A DNA stretch of 64,000 bases from contig CM034238.1 in the NCBI GenBank assembly GCA_019916065.1, positions 37,477,375 to 37,541,374 of the forward strand. The letters are read 5' to 3'. The notes below the pieces were generated by a model, which was not told the origin of the DNA, ran no database searches, and saw nothing but the letters and a program-made list of their open reading frames with translations. Below are positions 36,619 through 48,033 of the stretch, one piece after another. Position numbers and translations under genes: made by a program. Position 1 is the first letter of the stretch, and each line of letters starts with the position of its first letter. Source of the stretch: Vitellaria paradoxa (Eukaryota > Streptophyta > Magnoliopsida > Ericales > Sapotaceae).

Positions 36619-37315
36619 ACTTCTAAAAGAAATGTCAAATTTATTAAATAAATCATAAATGTATTTTTTTTCTAAAAACTCAATTTGAATATTTTATTAT
36701 AGGAAATATATTTAAAATATATATAAAAAATTGGGAAATTTATAAAAATGTAAATTTACCTACAAGCCGTGGTATTTCAGCAAGAAAAAGTTTTACGTAC
36801 GTGTGCATGCTTTTAATTTGGATTTGTTTGATAAGATTAGAGTAAGTTGTCCAAACAATGTGGAACCAATGTACGATTTGTTTGGCTTTGGTTTTACATG
36901 ATTAGAGTATGTTATACCTTTCAAAAAAAAAAAAAAAAGTTATCCTAACAAATGTTGAATTAACGTAACGAAGACGTAACTTTGTCTGATAGGTAGTAGT
37001 TACGTGCAAAATTACGAAGGCCGCATTAACATGTGTGCGGTCATATGATCAGATGTGCATCATCGTTTGGTTACAACAAGCATTTTGCTCTTTTTTTTTT
37101 CTTTTTTTTTTTAAGTTTTTGGTCTTATATATTTTTTTTACCAAAATTTAATTTTCTTTTTAAAAACTATAATCATTAAACATATTAATCGCATTCGTTA
37201 AAAAAAAATCAAAAAATTGACGTTTGTTTATATAATAACAATAATTAACTTTTTCGGTGTTTTATACCTAAACGGATAGCTTTTACTGAAACAAATGTAA
37301 ATTTTATTTATTTAT
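36619..37315. other. AT-rich non-coding DNA
   Basis: No gene is seen. Long T and A runs occur at 36925-36938 and 37090-37115. Confidence 0.4.
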
Positions 37316-37528
37316 TTATTTTTGCTTTAATGAAGGAGAGTTTTGGTGCAACGGTATGAGCTGCTGCAGTGTAACCTGAGGTCACATGTTCAAGTCGTGG
37401 ACAAAGTTTCTTGAAAATGCAAGGTAAGGCTGCGTAGAGTAGACCCTTAGTCCGACCCTTCCCTGAACCCCGCGCAAGAGAGGAGTTTCATGCACCGGGC
37501 TATCCTTTTACTTATTTTTGCTTTAATG
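37316..37528 (+). mobile_element. Au-like SINE (37333-37511) with target-site duplication
   Basis: A 17-bp direct repeat TTATTTTTGCTTTAATG flanks it at 37316-37332 and 37512-37528. The body has tRNA-like pol III promoter parts: a box-A-like GTGCAACGGTATGAG and a box-B-like AGGTCACATGTTCAAGTC. The 3' half with ACCCCGCGCAAGAG and CATGCACCGGGCTATCC is typical of the Au SINE family of flowering plants. It encodes no protein and was copied by LINE machinery. Confidence 0.85.
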
Positions 37529-37564
37529 CACCTGAAAGTAACATTTCTAAAGAAATAAAAAACT

Positions 37565-37875
37565 TATGTGGCATTTAGTTTAATTTTCTATTTTCTATTT
37601 TATACTCAAAACAAGGAAATAAAAGATGTTTTATCTTTCTTATTTTGAGATTTTTTTTTTAAGTTGAAAACACTCAAAATAACTTTTAGTCATTTTTTAT
37701 TTTATGTGTAAATTCATTTTCTGTTTTTTAAAACAAATTTTAAAAATACAAGTTACCAAATGCGTTATACCTATTTCTTGTTTTTAAAAGGACAAAATAA
37801 CAAATACATTTAAAATAGAAAATTAAAAACAAAAATAAAAAACAAAAAATAGAAAAGCAAACCAAATGAGCCCTT
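37565..37875. mobile_element. Foldback MITE, single-block version
   Basis: Left TATGTGGCATTTAGTTTAAT and right (reverse complement) TAAGGGCTCATTTGGTTTGC. Same family as 36121-36618 but with one internal block. Confidence 0.6.
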
Positions 37876-38405
37876 AAATTTTAGTGAAAAAAACTATATA
37901 AAATAAAAAAGATTAAAAAAAAAAAACTAAAAATCAAAACTTTCATAACCCTTAAAATTAAGGAAAAGAGGAACAGCCAGAAAGCTTGGCTAGGTCCTGT
38001 TAAAATACCCTCTCAAAGCATCGATGTCAAATGTGTTCATGGGGTTTCTGCTTCATTATCTTGTCAAACCGAGGATACTAATAAATAGACCAAAATTTGC
38101 TGTCTTCTCTTAGTTAATTTGAGAAGTACGTGCACAGGCAACCAAATAGACCATTCCACGGTCAAGTTATATGAAATTGATCAAATATTTGTTTTCGAAA
38201 CAACATTTAATAGGCGTAATTCACCACAATTTTAATTTAAGTGTAAGCATTAATATTCAATGATGTTATACTTAAAATTAAATTATTAATACACTTTTGT
38301 TATATTTGAAATTTAACAATCCTTTCGAAAATTGATTTGATCCTATTATTAACGATATGACATATTAAAATAAAATTTGATATAATATTATATATATTGA
38401 ATGTT
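37876..38405. other. AT-rich non-coding DNA
   Basis: No gene is seen up to the target duplication of the Copia element. Confidence 0.4.
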
Positions 38406-38410
38406 GATTT

Positions 38411-39197
38411 TGTTGGCAATATTAGTCAAATCAGTCACTGTGTTTGGAGAATAAATAAAAAAATCAGAAATAAAACTTCCAATTTTCAGTGAAATTTAGA
38501 TGCACTTTGATCAAGCCTAGTGTTAAACACTATCTCCTTAAGACTGAATTCGTCCCCCACAAGGCTTCTAGTTTTAACGGACGTCAGTCTCCCAGAATAG
38601 AATGATCACACATACACACAAAAGGAAGCGACAATTTGTGTGTTCTTGTGAACCAAACTTTGCTTGTAATCTTTGTACACAAAAAATGAATTTTCTTATG
38701 CAAAAGAATTTTGTATGTAATATTTTTAATGAAAAAAAATCTAACCATTTTTTATGTAAGGATTAATGTTTAAATAATTAGCCATTAGTCATGTCTATTG
38801 GAAGAATAGACACAACCATTCATGAAGAGGGGCATCTGTTCATAAAACAGACATGTCTGTCAAAAAAGGAACACTCCAAAATGACGTAGCTTTGGAGATA
38901 ATAATTTGACCGGGCTAATAGTTAGAGTAAGTTAATGGGCCAAAGAATTATTTAAGCCCAAAATCCATTATAAGATTAATGAAGCTCAAAATTTATTCAG
39001 GCCCACTATGGTCCTCACTTTGAAGCCAATTTTTATCTACATAATTAATGGTTTTGAACATGTGAATACATGAAATTAATATTCTTACATTATTATATTA
39101 ATTCCACATTTGATCCATAATTAATAATATATGGACCTCACATAAATATTGGCTTTAAAGTCAATAAAACTCATGGCTAAAACCATGAATTCCAACA
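38411..39197 (-). repeat. 3' LTR of the unit-2 Copia element
   Basis: 787 bp, TGTTGG...CCAACA on the plus strand, next to the polypurine tract at 39198-39207. Clearly similar to 48034-48806 but with many substitutions, so the insertion is not recent. Confidence 0.9.
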
Positions 39198-41002
39198 ATC
39201 CCCCACATGAATGAAATGGCTGAAATGCAAATGCAGACTAGACATAGAGTACAAATAGAAAGTTACCGCATTAGGATTGGTAGCTTTTGGCTTTGAACCT
39301 TCCCTAGTGAGATATTATCGAGTTTATTTGCTAACTAGTGAACTTGATGTCTTGAACTGTTCAGGTTTTGTATAAACTAACACTACTAGAAAAAAGCTGA
39401 TTACCAACTGACCATTACCAACCGAATATAATCGGTTGGTAAATACCAACCGACAACCAATACATTACCAACCGATGTAAAAATTGCTAAAATTTAGATA
39501 ATTATCAACTCCTTACTAACTGATCCAATTCAGTTGCTAAATTTTCGGTTGGTAATCGGTTGGTAATTAGTTATTATATTGGCGGGAAACTTTTTACCAA
39601 CTGATTATCAACTGCTTACAACTGGTTGGTACATATTTCAGTTGGTAATCAGTTGGTAATCTGGCGGGAAGATTTTTCCCACCAAATTACCAATGGATTA
39701 CCCACTGAATAGTGTAGTTGTTAGATATTTCAGTTGGTTCTTCGGTTGGTAATTTGATGGTTAAATTATTATCAACCGCATTACCAACCGCAATTTTCGG
39801 CTGGTCATGTAATCACCTGATGGGCAAATTAATACCAACCACATTGCCAACTTGTAAGTTAGTTGGTAATTTATTTAGTTAGTATTTAGTTGGTATTCCA
39901 TTCATAATTTGATAGCAATGTATCGAGAATATGTTTGGCAACCCAATTATCAACCGACGGTATCCTTTATTAATTTATTTGGTTGGTTATCGGTTGGTAA
40001 TCCATTGGTAATGAAGTGTAAATATATTTACCAACTGCATTAACCACGGCCTTTAGCGGTTGGTAATGTAGTCGGTTAGTAATCTGGTGGTAATCCGTTG
40101 CTAATCAAGCAGAAAAAGTGTACTAACCAAAATACCAACTGAATTTTTCAGTTGGGAATCTATTGGTAATCGGTTGGTAATCTATTAGGAATATATATAC
40201 CAACAGAATAATGTATTCCGTTGGTAATCAGTTAGTAATCTAGCGAGAATATATTTACCAACCAAATTAATGACTGAGCTTATCGGCTAGTAATATAATC
40301 ACTTGGCAATCAGTTGGTAATCCAATGAGAAAATATTTTACCAATGTACTTACCGACGGAATGGTTTGGTTGATAATGTCATCGGTTGGTATTTGGTTGG
40401 TAATAGGGTGAGAAAATATTTTTACCAACCAAATTACCAACTAATTATCAACTAATTACCAACCAAAAATTTTACAATTTGCATTGAACATTAAAAAAAA
40501 AAAAGAAATTTCTAATTTCAATATTTTTATAATTAATTTTATATTAAGAAATATTTGTAATTAATTATATATATTTAAATATGGCATGAAATTGTTTCAT
40601 GATTTATTTGGTTCATGTGATACAACCTTTAGATAAGTAAATTCATGCGTTTTTTGATAATATGGTATGGTTCATACATATTGGGTTCGGTGTTTATATA
40701 TATATATATATATTATATGTATGGTTCATACATATTGCATATAATTTAATTGACTAGGATGAAAAGATTTTATACAATTTATATTGGTAATATTAAATTT
40801 TCATATTAATGAATTAGTGATAAATGCATGTTAGGATTATAATTGTTTAAGACACAGGGTTTAGGGTATATGATTTTTAAAATCGGACAAGTTTAGGTAA
40901 TCAAATCGTTTATGGATTCTAAAATTTACTTCCATTTTTTTAATCTTTTTCCCTGTATATATTTTTTGCTGTAAGAATTCGTGTGTAAACGCCTAAGTTA
41001 GT

Positions 41003-41470
41003 AAGGTCCCGTTTCGTAACGTTTCCGTTTTCTATTTTTTTGTTTATGTTTTCAAAATTTTGTAAACTCGCAACAAAAACATGTTTAATAAACCTATTTA
41101 CGTTTTTTTGTTTACAAAAAAAAAATGAAAACAAAAACAGAAAAACGTAAACAGAAAAAAGGTGTTTTCACTCTGATTTTCTTTTCTGTTGCCAATATTT
41201 TGTCAATTTTAAAACTTTGTCTATTTTTGTAACATTAAATAAAAATAAATTATTTTATTCAAATATTTTTTTAAAGTAAGTTATTCTAATAAATAATATA
41301 ATTAAATTCAAAAAATTAATTAAATAAATTAATTAATATTATTTTTAATAAATAATGAAACTAAATTAATTAATTTAATTTAATAATTAATTATTGCTAA
41401 ATTATCTGAAATAAATATCATAATTAATTTATTTAATTTAATAATTAAATTAATTTATATAAAATTATCG
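41003..41470. mobile_element. Partial copy of the 3.6-kb-region MITE, nested in the CACTA element
   Basis: GGTCCCGTTTCGTAACGTTT and the following 220 bp match the reverse complement of about 4380-4601, continuing into the same AATTAATT-rich core. The opposite terminus is not recognisable. Confidence 0.55.
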
Positions 41471-42599
41471 AACCTAAGAGCTTAAGGTAGTAAAGCTTAA
41501 AAATCGAAAGAAAACCCAATGTATAAGTGACATGTAACAAAATTTAGAGAAGAACGAAAAAAAAGTTATTTTTTTAATTAATACTAACTAGTTACTAAAA
41601 TGTTAACATTTTAATTTTTTTGTTAATTTAATATTTTTACCCTTTTAAAGCTTAAACAATTTTTAAAACAAAAAAAATAAATTTAATAATTTAAGAAAAA
41701 AAGTTAAAAAGGTAAGTGACTAGTTTTTTTTGACTAAACGTTATCTTAATTATAAAAAAAAATTATTTGCCAAAAGAAAAAGGTCAAAAAAATTTGTTTA
41801 TAAATTTTAGTTGATTTTGCCAACTAAACGCCACCTAAATGTGTGGTGCTTGGTTTAAAAAAAATAAAAATAAAAATTAGTGTGAAAATATAATAAAAGT
41901 TAGAAAAATTAATAAAATTTAGAATAATTATTTAGTGTAATTTAATATTAATTATATTAAAGTAACATTATTTTAAATTTAAAAATAAAAATAACAAATA
42001 TTATTTATTAATTTTAAGTAATTTCATTTCTTTATCTTTTTAGAACTTATTTCCAAATATAGTCACCTAAAATATTTTTTTATTAGAAAAAAATTCTTAA
42101 AATAGTTTTCAAAAATTTTTCTTTTTAAAAATAATTTTCTAAAACTAAAACTAAATGCGACCAAATTATTTTTAAGAATATATATATAAAATGAAGAAAA
42201 AAATATATATAGTGAGCCATGATATAACTAAATTAAAGATATGTATTAAATATGTGCTACACATACGAATTGGAGGAAAATAAAAAAATATTTAAAATTA
42301 TTTTTAGTTAAATATATTGTTTGGAGTAAGAAAAAAATGAGATAAATTGAGATAAATTGTGGTTTGGGAAGAGTTCGTAATGTGTGCAGTGAGAGAAAAA
42401 AGTTGATGTGATATAAAGTTAACAGAGATTTATAGAGATTTTTGGAGATTTTCAACAAATTATTGCAAACCAAACGGACCCATAATAGTTATTCATAAAT
42501 TATTTACTAAATATCTATATAGTTTCATGTATTGTTTATGATTTCAAATTATTGAAACAAAAGTTAAAATAATTAAATAAAAATAATAATTTTTTATCA

Positions 42600-42781
42600 C
42601 TTTTGCTAACTAATTAGTCTATAAAGGGGCACTTCTTGCAACCAATTGGTTAGCAAAAGTGTTAAAAAATTATAACAAAAAAGTTAAAGTAATTAGATAA
42701 AAATCATAAATTTTTTTATCATTTTTGGCGACCAATTGGTCGCTAAAGGGGTACCTTTGCCAACCAACTGGTCGCCAAAAG
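42600..42781. repeat. Two tandem units each ending in a hairpin
   Basis: About 121 bp apart, two related units carry inverted repeats. The second (42722-42780) has a stem of about 17 bp, TTTTGGCGACCAATTGG against CCAACTGGTCGCCAAAA, and contains the perfect 16-bp palindrome GCGACCAATTGGTCGC (42728-42743). The first (42600-42659) is a diverged version with TTTTGCTAAC. It may be a remnant of another CACTA family terminus. Confidence 0.6.
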
Positions 42782-42950
42782 TGATAAAGGTTTGTTTATA
42801 TATACAAAAAAGTGTAAAATATATATACAAATAATAGCTTTCCCTAGTGGCCAACCACATAAACTTCCAAAGAAATGGCACGAGTTCAAATCTCAGCAGC
42901 AACAATCAAAATCTCAAAAATATAGATTTAATATGTGGTGCGCAATCATA

Positions 42951-43360
42951 GGTCGACACGTGGCAGAATCATAGGTTGACACATGGCATAACACAAGTTA
43001 CCATGTGGTATGATGACATATCAGCAAATGATGCCACGTGAATCATAGGTCGACACGTGGCAGAATCATAGGTCGACACATAGCATAACACAAGTTGCCA
43101 TGTGGCATGATGACATGTCAGCAAATGATGCCACATGAATCCGAGGTCGACACGTGGCAGAATTATAGGTCGACACATGGCATAACACAAGTTGCCATGT
43201 GGCATGATGACATGTCAGCCAATGATGCCACGTGAATCATAGGTCGACACGTGGCAGAATCATAGGTCGACACGTGGCATAACACAAGTTGCCATGTGGC
43301 ATGATGACACGTCAGCAAATGATTCCACGTGAATCATAGGTTGACACGTGGCAGATTATT
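42951..43360 (+). repeat. 97-bp minisatellite with repeated CACGTG boxes
   Basis: GGTCGACACG starts at 42951, 43048, 43145 and 43242, with a diverged GGTTGACACG at 43339: exactly 97-bp spacing and about 4.2 units. Nine CACGTG hexamers are present, several as ACACGTGGCA, which matches G-box/ABA-response cores. Open frames through it only reflect the repeat. Confidence 0.9.
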
Positions 43361-43851
43361 TTTTTAGCAGTTGGTAATTACCAAGTACATTTCGGTTGGT
43401 ATATTACCAACTAACATTTCGGTGGGCAAAATACCAACTAACAATATCGGTTACTACAAAGTAAATTTCGGTTGGTATATTATGAAATATCAATTTAATA
43501 TTCAATAACAAATTACCAACCAAAAGTTAAACAATACCAACTAACAAATCAGTTGGCAATTACCAACTGAAGAATCAGTTGGCAATAACAACTTCGGTTG
43601 GTAATTACCAACCAAAATTTTGAAACTTAATTTCATACCAATAAGAAATTACCAACAGATTTATTTAATTTACTAATCGAAATTTAGTTGGTAATTACCA
43701 ACCGACCTTAAAAATTTTAGTTAATAAACATTACCAACTAGGGTTTTTGCCACCGACCAAAATCGGTTGGTAAACCGAATTTAGCTTATTACCAACTGAT
43801 TTTGTTAGTTGAAAATCAAGTCAGTTGGTAATCAGCCTTTTTCTAGTAGTG

Positions 43852-44265
43852 CAAGACAATAATATTCACACAGCACCTTTCCAACAAAGTTTGGTTCTTT
43901 TAATTATATCCATTTTGGCCCTGGACATGCCTGGTAATTTCATTGAGTGCTCTAGAGAATGTAGCCTTATCCATTCCCAAAGAAGCGGCCCCTTCACACT
44001 TAATATAGGTGATCTCTTATTAAGAGTATCCTGTTATACCCCACTTGGATTTCCAAGATATAAGGATCATTAAAAGCAGAGCTTATCCTAATACACAATT
44101 CAGGTCATCACTATTCTTTCATCATAGGAAAGGGTAGAGGAATTAATTCCTTAGTGATCTCAACGAGTACCCCCACAATTCAGTTGTCCTTTTGAACATA
44201 GATCTTGGGATCTCTAGTCAACTAGGTTGGGTTGCCATTGTGGCGATTCTCAATTTATAGGCTTT
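43852..44265 (-). other. 3' non-coding part of the Copia element
   Basis: Lies between the end of the pol remnant and the CACTA insertion. No reading frame of interest is seen. Confidence 0.5.
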
Positions 44266-44707
44266 AAACCCATTCCTCTAGATGAATTATACACTTGATC
44301 TCTAGTTAAGCCCTTAGTTAAAGGATCAGCAATATTATCCTTTGATCTTACGTAATCAATGGATATTATTCCATTAGATATCCACTGTCTCACGGTATTG
44401 TGTCTACGACGTATATGTCATGACTTACCTTATACATATCATTTTGTGCCCTTCCTATTGCTGATTGACTATCAAAATGTATGCAAATAGTGGACACAGA
44501 TTTTGGCCACATAGGCATATCCTCTAAAAAGTTACGAAGCCACTCAGCTTCTTCCCCCGCCTTATCTAATGCTATAAACTCAGATTCTATAGTAGATCTG
44601 GCTGTACACGTTGGGCTAGAGGATTTCCATGAAATAGCTACACCCCCAAGCGTAAAGACATATCTAATGAATATACAATCAATAGTTTTAGGTCCAGTTT
44701 TAGTCAT
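44265..44707 (-). pseudogene. Copia integrase tail fused to an RNase H fragment
   Basis: The frame begins with the integrase C-terminal motif [12 protein letters not shown] and jumps directly to RNase H sequence: [16 protein letters not shown], then [20 protein letters not shown] and HFDSQSAIG. These carry the second and third RNase H acidic residues, while the part with the first aspartate and the entire reverse transcriptase are absent. After [11 protein letters not shown] a frameshift leads into the usual C-terminal end (IADPLTKGLT-like, to about 44265). The join preserves the frame, so it could have arisen by template switching during reverse transcription or by deletion. Confidence 0.8.
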
Positions 44708-45309
44708 TTAGGAGTTGGAATTGCAACCTTAGCTAAACACCCCCACACTCTTAAGAATTTATAGGTAGGTTCTCGACCATTCCACAATTCATGAGGAGTT
44801 TTATCCAATTTTTTATGGGGTATTTTGTTGAGAACATAATTTGCGGAAAGCAAAGCTTCCTCACACAAATTCTGGGGTGAACCAGAACTTATTAACATAG
44901 CATTCATCATTTCTTTTAAAATTTTATTCTTACGTTCAGCAATACCATTTTGCTGAGGTACGTAAGGTGCAGTTGTTTGATGAATAATGTCATGTGCAGC
45001 ACAAATTTGTGCAAATGGTAAGTCATATTAACCACCTCTATCATTTCTTAGCATTTTAATTTTCTTACTAAGTTGGTTCTCAATTTCATTTTTATATTGT
45101 ATAAACATGTCTAATGCTTCATCTTTGCTTCTTAGCAAATATACATAACAGTATCTTGTACAATCATCGATAAAAAACTTTTTACCACCTCTAGTTTGAA
45201 CATACTTGAAATCACAAATATCTGTGTGAATTAATTCTAGAGGTTTAGTGCTTCTTTCAATTGAGTGAAAAAGAAGCTTTAGCCAATTTGGCTTCAACAC
45301 AAGTTTCAC
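44704..45309 (-). pseudogene. Copia integrase, unit-2 element
   Basis: Core with HTDICD and NDRGG (the aspartate is kept; SDRGGEYD in unit 1), a stop after NDRGG near 45028, then LSANYVLNKIPHKKLDKTP and WNGREPTYKFLRVWGC in the same frame. The upstream overlap with the pre-integrase frame at 45257-45309 is the frameshift shared with unit 1. Confidence 0.8.
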
Positions 45310-45640
45310 ACTTATGTTCCATGTTACTATTAAATTTTGGCAAAATATTTAAATTCATTAATCTTCTTAGAGTGCCAAAATTCACATGTCCTAATATACC
45401 ATGCCAAACATCAACAGGCTCAAGCAAGTAAGCAGAAGATAAATTATTATTAATCTTTGGTACAATAGTCATTATGTTTAGTTTGAAGAGGCCATCACAT
45501 ATGTACCCATTTCCAACATACATACTATTTTTAGTCAATACAAATTTATCAGACTCAAATACTAGTCTAAACCCTTTCTTGCTCAATACTGACCCTGAAA
45601 CCAAATTCTTGGCGAATATCATGCACATGAAGTACATCAT
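45257..45640 (-). pseudogene. Copia GAG-pre-integrase domain, unit-2 element
   Basis: Contains DVWHGILGH and CETC of the zinc-binding pattern (R replaced by I in HGRLGH). A single extra base near 45610 (CTTGGCGAAT against CTTGCGAAT in unit 1) puts it out of frame with the protease. Confidence 0.8.
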
Positions 45641-45953
45641 TAAGAGTAAGCTCCTTTCCTGAAGTCATTTTCAGCACAATCTTTCCTTTTCCTTCAACCT
45701 TGGAGGTTGCTGAATTACCCATATATAATTGTTCCCCTTCCACTGCTTGGTAAGATAAGAACATCCACCTATTGGTATAAATGTGACGAGTGGCTCTAGT
45801 GTCCACCAACCATTCCTTTGGATTACTTCCAATCAGGCTCACTTCAAAGACAACTGCTAAAAGATGCATATCAGCCACATGACTCTGTACTTCAATTATA
45901 TTAGCTTGATTTGTTTTCTTCCTTTTCTTGGAAGGCTCTTGAGCTTTCTGCAT
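45567..45953 (-). pseudogene. Copia protease fragment, unit-2 element
   Basis: Active-site region WLVDTRATRHI, again DTR where DTG/DSG is expected. The frame runs further than in unit 1 (through YMGNSATSKVEGKGKI) before the one-base insertion ends it. Confidence 0.75.
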
Positions 45954-45968
45954 GCGATAGTCTTTTGC

Positions 45969-46784
45969 TCAATGGCTAGGTTTCTCACAAATATGGCATT
46001 TTCCTTGAAACCTTTTAAAGCTGCCAGTCTTTGAGCTTTCTCCAGTGTACTTCCTTTTCTTACTGTTGGTATGTTTCACTTGCTCTATCACATTAGGTTT
46101 GGACACCATGTGCTGATATCCACTTTTCTTATTAGAATTGCGGTTATCTTCCTCTATCCTCAATCTCACAATAAGATCTTCAAGTTTCACCTTCTTACGC
46201 TTATGCTTGAGGTAATTTTTGAATTCTTTGCAAGATGGTGGTAGTTTCTCAATTATTGCAGCAACTTGGAATGACTCACTAATTATCATCCCCTCAGCAT
46301 GTATCTCATGTATGATTACTTGGAGATCTTGACCTTGATGGATTACACTCTTTGAATCAATCATTTTGTACTCAAGAAATTTGTCAACTACGAATTTCTT
46401 CGAGCCAACATCTTATGTTTTGTACTTTTTGTCTAAAGATTCCCAAAGTTCCTTAGACGTTTTTATTGGACTATATACGTTATATAACATGTTATCCAAT
46501 CCATTGAGGATATAATTACGGCATAAGAAATTGGCATGTTTCCATGCCTCAACCGCTGCCACAACATGACTGTCAGTCTCATCCTCATCCAAATGTGGCA
46601 CATCTTTCTTAAGAAATTTTGCCAAATTCAGTGTTATGAGATAAAATAGCATTTTTTGTTGCCATCTTTTAAAATCGATACCACTGAATTTTTCTGGTTT
46701 CTCACCATGGCCCATAGGTACATTAGGAGCAGTGATCGGTGTTACAGCCGGAGCAGTAACAGAATTTACCGTCTCACTTGCCAT
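45969..46784 (-). pseudogene. Copia gag, unit-2 element
   Basis: Same frame and start as the unit-1 gag (MASETVNSV). Interrupted by a nonsense codon after KKYKT near 46413 and ended by the shared TGA after the zinc knuckle (CHICEKPSH). Not translatable as one protein. Confidence 0.8.
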
Positions 46785-48033
46785 ATTTTCAAATCTAGAA
46801 AATAGACAAATTTAAAATTAAGAATAACCAATTAAATAATTAAAAAAATACAAAGCCAATTTTTCCTTCCAAATATATTCCAAGATAAAATGTGCTAATA
46901 ACTTATTTTGCACAAATATATATATATATATATATCTTTTCCAATTAAGGCAGATTACAAAACCTTCAATTTTACCATGCAACACAATAGAGACAATGAA
47001 TTGCAGAAATTCTGCACAGTAAATTGTAGAATAACACAGGAAAATTTAAATTTTATTTTAAATTTCAAAATTTTCAGTGATGCAGATAAATATAAAGTTC
47101 TTTTGAAAAAAAAAATTAGTGCAATAAAGAAATGAATCTGTGGCAAAATTATCTATTCAAACAGATATGGACTATATACAGTTATGAATAGAATACAAGA
47201 TAACTGTTTACACAAAACCACTGGAATTGAAACAGAAGCAACTCGGGAGAGAAAGAAAAAAAAATCTACTGAATTAATTGAGTTGCAGTCTAGCAATCCC
47301 ATTGATTATCAATTTCCACACCAATTCCTACAAAGTCAATTTGACTTTGCTTGAAATGACTTGAAAAGACAATCAGATGATAAAGCTACAATGCTAAGTA
47401 ATTTAAAAAACACAAATATATATTATTTGTAAAGAAACACAAACCAGTGATATCAAGGTTCAATCTTCAAACTAATGTACTTACGAATTTTTATGCAAAA
47501 GCATAAAGCATACACACAGTGGATAAATCTAAATTTGATTTAATGGTTAAACAATTCGAATTAGAGCATCAAAACCGAAAAAGCAAATAACTTTTAATCA
47601 AGAGGAAAAATTGTGCATTGATGTTCTGTAATAGAACACTTCAAAATAAAAATGAGAAGTTTTCCAAACGTCAATTAATTTTGAGATGTTTGGTCACTGG
47701 GCGGTACACAAAAACCGAGCATTTAAGGGGAAGATTTAAGCAACACAGAAAGTGATCAATTTCAGTATAGAATGGAAAAATCATGCAGTCCAGGACACAG
47801 TAACAGAAAGAAATTGTTCGGGCACTGAAAAAAAAAAAAGACAGTGCGGTGAACCGACACAAAACCAATCAATTAATTTTGGAAAACCACATCAAACCGA
47901 AAATTGAAAACCACAGAGTCTGAAAATGCAATTCCGTAACACTCAATTTTTTTTTTAATTTTATAACACAACAAATAACCACATAAATTAAAACAGTGAC
48001 TGGACCAACAAAAAAAAAAATCAGTCTTAAGAT
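46785..48033 (-). other. Untranslated leader of the unit-2 Copia element
   Basis: Matches 18430-19677. Contains a TA microsatellite (46917-46934). No gene is seen. Confidence 0.6.

Larger units (their letters stand above)
39381..43851. mobile_element. Non-autonomous CACTA element
   Basis: Left end CACTACTAGAAAAAAGCTGA and right end (reverse complement) CACTACTAGAAAAAGGCTGA are near-perfect inverted repeats starting CACTA. Both subterminal zones (39381-40450 and 43370-43851) are dense arrays of ACCAACYGA/TCGGTTGGTA motifs in both orientations, the transposase-binding arrangement typical of En/Spm-type elements. The flanking triplets are TAA and CAA, an imperfect 3-bp duplication. No transposase frame exists. 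The interior holds a MITE half-copy (about 41003-41470), two tandem hairpin units (42600-42781) and a 97-bp minisatellite. Confidence 0.85.

Noticed and set aside
37333..37420. Possible tRNA gene
   Set aside because: Box A/B-like sequences are present, but the downstream Au-type body and flanking 17-bp duplication show a SINE, and no full cloverleaf is apparent.
42969..43205. Minus-strand frame through the 97-bp repeats
   Set aside because: A peptide repeat is expected when a period is not a multiple of three but lacks stops; no family resemblance and it lies in a non-autonomous CACTA element.
42951..43360. CRISPR-like appearance of regularly spaced repeats
   Set aside because: The whole 97-bp unit is repeated, with no unique spacers, and the context is a plant transposon.
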